NCBI GenBank assembly: GCA_900548545.1
Contig: URKX01000047.1
Span: forward strand, 1-11,043
Origin: an uncultured Oscillospiraceae bacterium
GTDB taxonomy: Bacteria; Bacillota; Clostridia; Oscillospirales; Acutalibacteraceae
DNA length: 11,043 nucleotides
Direction: 5' to 3'
Part shown: piece after piece, positions 7,183 to 11,043 of the stretch
Position numbering within the stretch: position 1 is the first letter of the stretch
Layout of the letters: each line of letters starts with the position of its first letter
Program-made: the position numbers and the translations under genes
Notes under the pieces: generated by a model
The model's input: the letters and a program-made list of their open reading frames with translations, nothing else
Databases searched by the model: none
Told to the model about the DNA's origin: nothing

Positions 7183-7613
7183 TGAAACCAGTGAACCAAG
7201 CGCAGATCAGTTTCGCCTCCCATTCGGTGAACGAGGGCTTTGGCCGGGCGGCGGTGGCGGCGTTTTTGTCCCAGCTGGACCCCACAGTGGCAGACCTCAC
7301 CGACATGAAGACCGCTGTTTCCGAGGCAGTGACCAACGCCATTGTCCACGGCTATAAGGACAAGATGGGCACGGTGTACATAACCGCAAAGATCTTTGAA
7401 AACGGCAAAGCGGTGGTGCGGGTGAGGGACAAAGGATGCGGCATCCCGGATATCCAAAAGGCAATGGAACCTCTGTTCACCACCGGCGGCGAGGAGCGTG
7501 CGGGCCTGGGCTTTGCGGTGATGCAAAGCTTTTGCGACAGCGTGCGGGTCACTTCTACTGTGGGGCGGGGCACCAGCGTGACCCTGACCAAATATTTTGA
7601 CAGCAAAGAGTGA
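7182..7613 (+). CDS. spoIIAB: Anti-sigma F factor / serine kinase SpoIIAB
   Basis: The 143-residue GHKL-type ATPase/kinase binds and holds sigma-F, and phosphorylates SpoIIAA. The N-box AVSEAVTNAIVHGY has Glu48 and Asn52, G1 is RDKGCGIPD (82-90) and G2 is AGLGFAVM (107-114). All the expected nucleotide-binding motifs are therefore intact. The preferred start is ATG 7182, behind AAAGGAGG (7166-7173) with 8-nt spacing; a GTG immediately before it (7179) is possible. It overlaps the spoIIAA stop by one base, and its own 3' end overlaps the likely start of sigF by 17 bases. Confidence 0.97.
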   Translation: MKPVNQAQISFASHSVNEGFGRAAVAAFLSQLDPTVADLTDMKTAVSEAVTNAIVHGYKDKMGTVYITAKIFENGKAVVRVRDKGCGIPDIQKAMEPLFTTGGEERAGLGFAVMQSFCDSVRVTSTVGRGTSVTLTKYFDSKE

Positions 7614-8259
7614 GCCCTTCCGCAACAGGGTGGAGGAGAACCTGGGTTTGGTGCACCTGTGTGCCCGGCGGTTCCTGGGCAGGGGCGTGGAGTATGACGA
7701 CTTGTTCCAGGCGGGGTGCGTGGGCCTGGTGAAAGCCGCGGAAAACTTTGACGATGCCCGAGGGGTAAAATTTTCCACCTATGCTGTGCCGGTGATCCTG
7801 GGAGAGGTGCGCCGGCTCTTCCGGGACGGCGGGGCCATGCGGGTTTCCCGGGGCCTGCGGGACTTGGGCAAGCGCGCCCTGGAAGAGGGGGACAAGCTCC
7901 GCCAGGAAACGGGCAAAAGCCCCGGCGTGGCAAAGATCGCGGAACGCCTGGGGGTGACTGTAGAGAAGGCTGCCTTGGCCCTGGGCGTGGGGAAGGCGCC
8001 CCTCTCCCTGACAGATCAGGAGGAGGGCGGGGAGCTGGACATCCCTGTGGAGGCCCCGGAGGAGCGCATGACCGAGCACCTCACCCTGTACCAGATCCTC
8101 CAGACTTTGGAAGACCGGGATAAAAAGCTGATCCAGTGCCGGTATTTCCAGGGCAAGACCCAAACCCAGACTGCTGCCGAGCTGGGCATGACCCAGGTGC
8201 AGGTCAGCCGCCGGGAGAAAAAGCTTTTAGCCTATATGCGCGCCGCCTTTGACCAGTAA
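7597..8259 (+). CDS. sigF: RNA polymerase sporulation sigma factor SigF
   Basis: This sigma-70-family protein directs forespore-specific transcription. It carries region 2 (about 12-82, with DDLFQAGCVGLVKAAENFD and GEVRRLFRDGGAMRVSR), region 3 (about 84-140) and region 4 with the helix-turn-helix TQTAAELGMTQVQVSRREKK (190-209). Position directly after spoIIAA-spoIIAB separates it from SigG. The start is uncertain. An in-frame stop at 7585 limits extension, and TTG 7597, inside spoIIAB, is the longest conventional start (220 residues); GTG 7630 gives 209. Neither has a good ribosome binding site, so coupling to spoIIAB translation is likely. Either choice leaves the N-terminus about 30 residues shorter than the roughly 255-residue B. 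subtilis protein. Confidence 0.93.
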   Translation: MTAKSEPFRNRVEENLGLVHLCARRFLGRGVEYDDLFQAGCVGLVKAAENFDDARGVKFSTYAVPVILGEVRRLFRDGGAMRVSRGLRDLGKRALEEGDKLRQETGKSPGVAKIAERLGVTVEKAALALGVGKAPLSLTDQEEGGELDIPVEAPEERMTEHLTLYQILQTLEDRDKKLIQCRYFQGKTQTQTAAELGMTQVQVSRREKKLLAYMRAAFDQ

Positions 8260-8264
8260 AAGAA

Positions 8265-8314
8265 CCGCCCCGCCTTCCCTGGGTTTGGGAAAGCGGGGCG
8301 GCCGTTTGTTTTGT
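8265..8314. terminator. Bidirectional terminator between sigF and the convergent GNAT gene
   Basis: CCGCCCCGC (8265-8273) pairs with GCGGGGCGG (8293-8301). An inner helix of TTCCC (8275-8279) with GGGAA lies above it. The plus strand continues with GTTTGTTTTGTT. The minus strand continues with TTCTTTTAC, so the same hairpin can end transcripts from both sides. The two flanking stop codons are about 55 bp apart. Confidence 0.85.
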
Positions 8315-8904
8315 TACAGGTAGTAGGTGGGGCCTTTCTTTTTGGGGGTTCGGTCGGTGGGCAGCAGGGAGTAGATGGTTAGATCCACAATGCCCTTGTC
8401 GGGCCAGAGGAAGCCCTCCCGGATGGTGCCCTCTTTCACAAAGCCGCACCGCTCCAACACCAATACCGCCCGGTAGTTGGTGGGCAGCACCAGGCACTGG
8501 ATGCGCCGGACTCCCACGGTGCGGAACAGGTAGTCACAGGCGGCCCGCACCGCAGAAGAGGCGAACCCTTGGCCCACAAATTCCTGGTTGAGGATGAAGC
8601 TCAGGGTCACGCTTTCCACCTGGGGGTCGATGTGCGAGATCTCCAGCAGCCCCACCAACTGGTTGAGAGTGGAGTAGATCCCCAGTACCACGCCCCGCCG
8701 CTCTTGGAACATGGTTTCATACTGGCGGAGCTTGGCGGCGCACTCCCTGGGGGAACGCAGGGCCCCTTCCGGGGTGAAGCGGTGGCTGTCCTCATCGCTG
8801 AAGATCTGCCACAGGGATCCGTTGTCCATGTCGGTGACGCGGGTGAGGGTGACTTTTTCCCCTGTGATAAAGGGATAGCTGGAAAACAGCAGGGAGCTTT
8901 TCAA
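8314..8904 (-). CDS. GNAT-family N-acetyltransferase (RimJ/RimL-like)
   Basis: The 196-residue protein has the GNAT fold signatures. GEKVTLTRVTDMDNGSLWQI lies near the N-terminus, and the acetyl-CoA-binding motif A NQEFVGQGFASSAV is at about 106-119. LPTNYRAVLVLERCGFVKEG is motif B as found in RimJ/RimL-type enzymes and in acetyltransferases of small amines or antibiotics. The acceptor substrate cannot be assigned. The start is TTG (8902-8904), with AAAGGAGG (8912-8919) seven bases upstream on the minus strand; no ATG or GTG offers a better start. It follows the HAD gene by 31 bp and is probably co-transcribed with it. Confidence 0.88.
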   Translation of the reverse strand: MKSSLLFSSYPFITGEKVTLTRVTDMDNGSLWQIFSDEDSHRFTPEGALRSPRECAAKLRQYETMFQERRGVVLGIYSTLNQLVGLLEISHIDPQVESVTLSFILNQEFVGQGFASSAVRAACDYLFRTVGVRRIQCLVLPTNYRAVLVLERCGFVKEGTIREGFLWPDKGIVDLTIYSLLPTDRTPKKKGPTYYL

Positions 8905-8911
8905 AGCGCCG

Positions 8912-8919
8912 CCTCCTTT
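8912..8919 (-). promoter_or_regulatory. Ribosome binding site fixing the TTG start of the GNAT gene
   Basis: Minus-strand AAAGGAGG lies seven bases before TTG 8904 in the short gap after the HAD stop. It is strong enough to support initiation at a non-ATG codon. Confidence 0.8.
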
Positions 8920-8935
8920 CGTGTTGTTTTACCTG

Positions 8936-9562
8936 TCAGCCGTGGAGCAATTCCAACAGCTGGCGTGGTTCTTGGATCTCCGGCGCGCCCTCCACCTGGC
9001 CAAAGCCGTAGGCCGCATGGTAGAAAGGCACGCCTGCTTTTTGTGCGGCTTCCTGGTCCAGGACGGTATCGCCCACGTAGACCGGCGCTTTCAGGTGATT
9101 GCGCTCTGCCACCAGGAGGATGTTTTCCCACTTTTGCTTTCCCGTCCGGCCAATGCATTCCCAATCTTGGAAATAGCTGTGCATATGGTGTGCGTCTAAA
9201 AAGCAGGGGATGTATTCCTTGTTGCAGTTGCTGACGATAAACAACGGCAATTCCTGGGAAAGGGTCTGCAGGGTTTCCTCCAAGCCGGGGAACAGGATCC
9301 CCCCGTGTTGGCGCAGGTACACATCCTCGGCTTTGCAGCAGGCGTCAAAAAGTTCCCTATGCCGCTCTTTGGACAGCTTGGGGAACAGGGTGGCCATCAG
9401 ATTGTCAGCCGTCATCCCCATGACCCTCTCCAGCTGTTCCCGGGTGGGAGGAGCTTCCACGTCGGGGGCGCTTTCCAGCGCTATGGCCCAAGAAACCCGG
9501 ATGGCCTCGGTGGCGTCCCAAAGGGTGCCGTCCAGGTCGAACAAGATACCGTCGTATTTCAA
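8936..9562 (-). CDS. HAD-family hydrolase (phosphoglycolate phosphatase-like)
   Basis: The 208-residue HAD phosphatase with a helical C1 cap carries motif I FDLDGTLWD (Asp9 nucleophile, Asp11), motif II VSNC (Ser111), a lysine in GKQKWENI (Lys142 or Lys144) and motif IV VGDTVLDQEAA (Asp165, Asp169). All catalytic positions are present. Relatives dephosphorylate small phosphorylated metabolites such as phosphoglycolate, sugar phosphates or nucleotides; the substrate here is unknown. The frame is open further upstream to 9649, but the promoter at 9594-9622 lies inside that extension. TTG 9562, directly before the conserved KYDGILFDLDGT, has AGGAGGG six bases upstream, so it is preferred. It forms a two-gene unit with the downstream GNAT gene. 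Confidence 0.9.
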   Translation of the reverse strand: MKYDGILFDLDGTLWDATEAIRVSWAIALESAPDVEAPPTREQLERVMGMTADNLMATLFPKLSKERHRELFDACCKAEDVYLRQHGGILFPGLEETLQTLSQELPLFIVSNCNKEYIPCFLDAHHMHSYFQDWECIGRTGKQKWENILLVAERNHLKAPVYVGDTVLDQEAAQKAGVPFYHAAYGFGQVEGAPEIQEPRQLLELLHG

Positions 9563-9568
9563 AGGGGA

Positions 9569-9575
9569 CCCTCCT
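9569..9575 (-). promoter_or_regulatory. Ribosome binding site fixing the TTG start of the HAD gene
   Basis: Minus-strand AGGAGGG is six bases before TTG 9562 and downstream of the predicted transcription start near 9587. This rules out longer readings of the frame. Confidence 0.8.
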
Positions 9576-9593
9576 TTTTCATTTCTGCCCTCT

Positions 9594-9622
9594 ATTATAG
9601 CGAAAGTGGGAAAGGTTTTCAA
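9594..9622 (-). promoter_or_regulatory. Sigma-A promoter of the HAD-GNAT unit
   Basis: On the minus strand, -35 TTGAAA (9622-9617), a 17-bp spacer and a perfect -10 TATAAT (9599-9594). Transcription should start near 9587, 25 bases ahead of the HAD start codon. Confidence 0.88.
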
Positions 9623-9651
9623 GAAAGAGGAGGCAGTTTTAAAAACCAAAC

Positions 9652-9674
9652 AAAAAAGGCCGCGGGAAGCGGCC
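9652..9674 (-). terminator. Rho-independent terminator after metA
   Basis: On the minus strand, GGCCGC (9674-9669), loop TTCCC, GCGGCC (9663-9658) and then T6 (9657-9652), beginning seven bases past the metA stop. It isolates metA from the HAD-GNAT unit. Confidence 0.93.
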
Positions 9675-9680
9675 GGTGGT

Positions 9681-10592
9681 TCAGTTTAAAAAGTCGTAGG
9701 GGGTCTGCTGGTACACATAGTAGTTGAGCCAGTTGGCCACCAGCAAGTGGGCGTTGGAACGCCAAGTGAAAGGCGGCGTCTTGGTGTCGTCGTCATCGGG
9801 GAAATAGTGGTAGGGCACTTTGGGGTTCAGCCCCTTGTTGATATCCCGGAAGTACTCCTTTGCCAAGGTATCCCGGTCATACTCCGCGTGGCCTGTGACG
9901 AAGATCTGCCGCCCGTCCCGGTTGGTGACGATGTGTAAGCCGGCCAGGTCGGAAACGGCCAGGGGAATCAGCTCCGGGTGGCGCTTGATGTCCTCCAGCC
10001 GTACCTCGGTATAGCGGGAATGGGGGGCGAAGTAGTTGTCGTCAAACCCACGCATGAGAGGGTGGTAGGGGTTGAGCACCGTGTGATTGTAAATGCCGCT
10101 GAGTTTTTCCGGCAGGGGATACTTGGGGATCCCGTAATGATAGTAGAGCCCTGCCTGGGCCCCCCAGCAGATGTGCAGCACCGAGTAGACGTTCTCTTTG
10201 CTCCACTCCATGATGCGGCACATCTCATCCCAGTAGTCCACCTCTTCAAAGGCCAACTTTTCCACAGGGGCTCCGGTGATGATCATGCCGTCAAACTTTT
10301 GATCCTTCACATCGTCAAAGGTTTTGTAGAAGGCGTTCAGGTGGTAGGAAGATGTGTTCTTGCTCACATGGGTGGCGGTGTGGAGCAGTTCTACATCCAC
10401 TTGCAAAGGGGTGTTCCCCAGCAGGCGTAGCAGCTGGGTTTCGGTTTCGATCTTGGTGGGCATCAGGTTGAGGATGGCGATCTTTAAAGGGCGGATATCC
10501 TGGAGCTTTGCGCGCTCGTGGGTCATAACGAAGATGTTCTCGCTTTCCAGGACTTCAATGGCGGGAAGATCAGCTTGGATGCGGATGGGCAT
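9681..10592 (-). CDS. metA: Homoserine O-acyltransferase MetA, predicted acetyl-CoA-specific
   Basis: The 303-residue cytoplasmic enzyme activates homoserine at the first committed step of methionine synthesis. The start MPIRIQADLPA and the stretches ILNLMPTKIETETQLLRLLG and HICWGAQAGLYYHYGIPKYP are diagnostic of MetA. The catalytic set is complete: Cys142 nucleophile, His235 and Glu237 (GHAEYDR). Residue 111 is Glu (GAPVEKL). In this family Glu111 goes with acetyl-CoA use and Gly111 with succinyl-CoA, as in Escherichia coli, so O-acetylhomoserine is the predicted product. ATG 10592 is preceded by AAAGGC with 8-nt spacing, a moderate site. No SAM riboswitch is visible upstream. A terminator follows closely, so the gene appears monocistronic. 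Confidence 0.97.
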   Translation of the reverse strand: MPIRIQADLPAIEVLESENIFVMTHERAKLQDIRPLKIAILNLMPTKIETETQLLRLLGNTPLQVDVELLHTATHVSKNTSSYHLNAFYKTFDDVKDQKFDGMIITGAPVEKLAFEEVDYWDEMCRIMEWSKENVYSVLHICWGAQAGLYYHYGIPKYPLPEKLSGIYNHTVLNPYHPLMRGFDDNYFAPHSRYTEVRLEDIKRHPELIPLAVSDLAGLHIVTNRDGRQIFVTGHAEYDRDTLAKEYFRDINKGLNPKVPYHYFPDDDDTKTPPFTWRSNAHLLVANWLNYYVYQQTPYDFLN

Positions 10593-10614
10593 GGGATCAC
10601 GCCTTTCTATATAT

Positions 10615-10644
10615 AGTATAGAATAATTGATGGGTAAGCAGGAA
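10615..10644 (-). promoter_or_regulatory. Candidate promoter of metA
   Basis: Minus-strand -10 TATACT (10620-10615) has only a weak -35 (TTCCTG, 10644-10639, 18-bp spacer). It would start transcription about 16 nt before metA. The weak -35 suggests an activator or a different main promoter; a second candidate lies at 10771-10800. Confidence 0.45.
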
Positions 10645-10686
10645 AAGTGGAAACAGAAAGAACTTCATGAAAATCGAAAAAAACAG

Positions 10687-10715
10687 TTGCCCTGAGGCAG
10701 AATGGATGGTATAAT
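10687..10715 (+). promoter_or_regulatory. Plus-strand promoter of unknown target
   Basis: -35 TTGCCC (10687-10692), a 17-bp spacer and perfect -10 TATAAT (10710-10715), with transcription expected near 10722. No credible reading frame follows before the tandem promoters. It may be a distal promoter of the downstream operon or may drive a small RNA. Confidence 0.6.
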
Positions 10716-10721
10716 AGAAAA

Positions 10722-10848
10722 ACCTCAAGAACCGAGGGCAGATAAAGCGCCGTAAAGCTGTTTTAAAGGGATTATACCATAAGACAGCGAACCTTGTACA
10801 GTGGGAGTTGGGAACCATTCCCCTGAATAAGCCAGCGGTCAACTCAAT
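10722..10848 (+). other. Non-coding stretch with hairpins downstream of a promoter; product unknown
   Basis: No reading frame with a ribosome binding site is present. A 9-bp stem pairs GCTGTTTTA (10757-10765) with TAAGACAGC (10780-10788; one G-T wobble). A second element pairs GAGTTG (10805-10810) with CAACTC (10840-10845) and encloses GGGAA/TTCCC. I do not recognise an RNA family here. It could be a distal stable-RNA leader, a small RNA or simply spacer DNA. The rest of the gene-free stretch 10593-11043 is covered by the promoters listed separately. Confidence 0.3.
10771..10800 (-). promoter_or_regulatory. Weak divergent promoter candidate toward metA
   Basis: Minus-strand TATAAT (10776-10771) with TGTACA (10800-10795) at 18-bp spacing. 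It would give metA a leader of about 170 nt. The -35 matches only four of six consensus positions. Confidence 0.25.
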
Positions 10849-10917
10849 TTCAAAAAACTTGAAAAAAGGTGTTGACATTTGGAAAAGGATGCGGTATAAT
10901 ATCTGAGCGCTCGAGAG
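10849..10917 (+). promoter_or_regulatory. Tandem stable-RNA promoter, copy 1
   Basis: Two A6 tracts (10852-10857 and 10862-10867) spaced 10 bp resemble a curved UP element. They precede a perfect -35 TTGACA (10872-10877), a 17-bp spacer and a perfect -10 TATAAT (10895-10900). The likely start lies near 10906-10907, in AGCGCTCGAGAG. This is the strongest sigma-A promoter in the window and is typical of rrn P1/P2 arrays. Confidence 0.9.
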
Positions 10918-10973
10918 AGAGTTCAAAAGTTTAAAGCGGACCGGGTGATCGTGCCTGACGGCAAACGAAGCGG

Positions 10974-11043
10974 TTCGAAAAAACTTGAAAAAAGTGCTTG
11001 ACAAACGAAACCGGATGTGGTAAGATAGTCAAGCGCTCGAGAG
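10974..11043 (+). promoter_or_regulatory. Tandem stable-RNA promoter, copy 2
   Basis: A6 tracts at 10978-10983 and 10988-10993 precede perfect TTGACA (10998-11003), a 17-bp spacer, -10 TAAGAT (11021-11026) and the shared AGCGCTCGAGAG (11032-11043). The window ends inside the initially transcribed region. The gene served, probably a 16S-23S-5S operon, is not visible, so the target is inference. Confidence 0.85.

Larger units (their letters stand above)
10849..11043 (+). repeat. Direct repeat of a promoter module, 126-bp period
   Basis: Copy 1 (10849-10917) and copy 2 (about 10974-11043) share the phased A-tracts, TTGACA, 17-bp spacer and AGCGCTCGAGAG. A-tracts, -35, -10 and start region are all offset by exactly 126 bp. 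The spacers and the intervening 10918-10973 differ, so the copies are diverged and under selection at promoter positions. Further copies may lie outside the window. Confidence 0.9.

Noticed and set aside
10593..10780. SAM riboswitch or T-box upstream of metA
   Set aside because: Read on the minus strand, I find neither the conserved SAM-I core nor a TGGNACCGCG T-box element. The short hairpins with T-runs there have only four-base stems.
10722..10848. tRNA or 6S RNA gene
   Set aside because: No cloverleaf, T-arm motif or CCA end is visible, and I could not match a 6S-like closing stem and central bubble with any confidence.
10597..11004. A 135-codon minus-strand frame across the right-hand gap
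   Set aside because: It runs antisense through both tandem promoters. Its repeated FFKFF segments are just the 126-bp promoter repeat read backward, and it has no family resemblance.
1..11043. Mobile elements, CRISPR arrays, defence or toxin systems
   Set aside because: No transposase, integrase, terminal inverted repeats, regularly spaced repeats or defence-type domains are present. The only repeat of note is the two-copy promoter module.

Overview
The window reads as a piece of chromosome from a fairly GC-rich, endospore-forming Firmicute of the class Clostridia. An Oscillospirales-type gut anaerobe would fit, but that placement is inference. The supporting evidence is a spoIIAA-spoIIAB-sigF sporulation operon, a T-box leader on valS, a ZTP riboswitch on folC, AGGAGG-type ribosome binding sites, TTG starts and consensus sigma-A promoters. 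I see no insertion sequence, phage gene, integrase, CRISPR array or toxin-antitoxin pair. I also see no convincing previously undescribed system; most of the interest lies in the RNA regulation and at the right edge.

Positions 1-5175, plus strand: the end of a glutamyl-Q tRNA(Asp) synthetase gene, then an NhaC-family membrane antiporter with its own extended -10 promoter and a strong terminator. Three bases past that terminator a consensus promoter starts a roughly 275-nt T-box leader that controls valS (valyl-tRNA synthetase).

Positions 5176-8316, plus strand: a separate promoter and a compact ZTP/ZMP (pfl) riboswitch, whose pseudoknot and terminator are mutually exclusive, drive folC. After a 206-bp gap with palindromic structure come the tightly coupled genes spoIIAA (anti-anti-sigma), spoIIAB (anti-sigma kinase) and sigF (forespore sigma factor). 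A bidirectional terminator separates sigF from the convergent genes that follow.

Positions 8314-10620, minus strand: metA, a homoserine O-acyltransferase whose residue Glu111 predicts acetyl-CoA use, ends in its own terminator. Next is an independently promoted two-gene unit, a HAD phosphatase followed by a GNAT acetyltransferase, both starting at TTG behind strong ribosome binding sites.

Positions 10593-11043 hold no credible gene. There is an isolated plus-strand promoter whose product is unknown, then two copies of a strong promoter module repeated at exactly 126 bp. Each module has phased A-tracts, a perfect TTGACA, a 17-bp spacer and a common initially transcribed sequence. This is the architecture expected upstream of an rRNA or other stable-RNA operon, which would begin just past the window edge.

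Functionally, several units respond to translation and metabolite supply: charging of tRNA-Val (valS), one-carbon folate status (folC) and methionine synthesis (metA). The window pairs these housekeeping units with the first compartment-specific sporulation switch.
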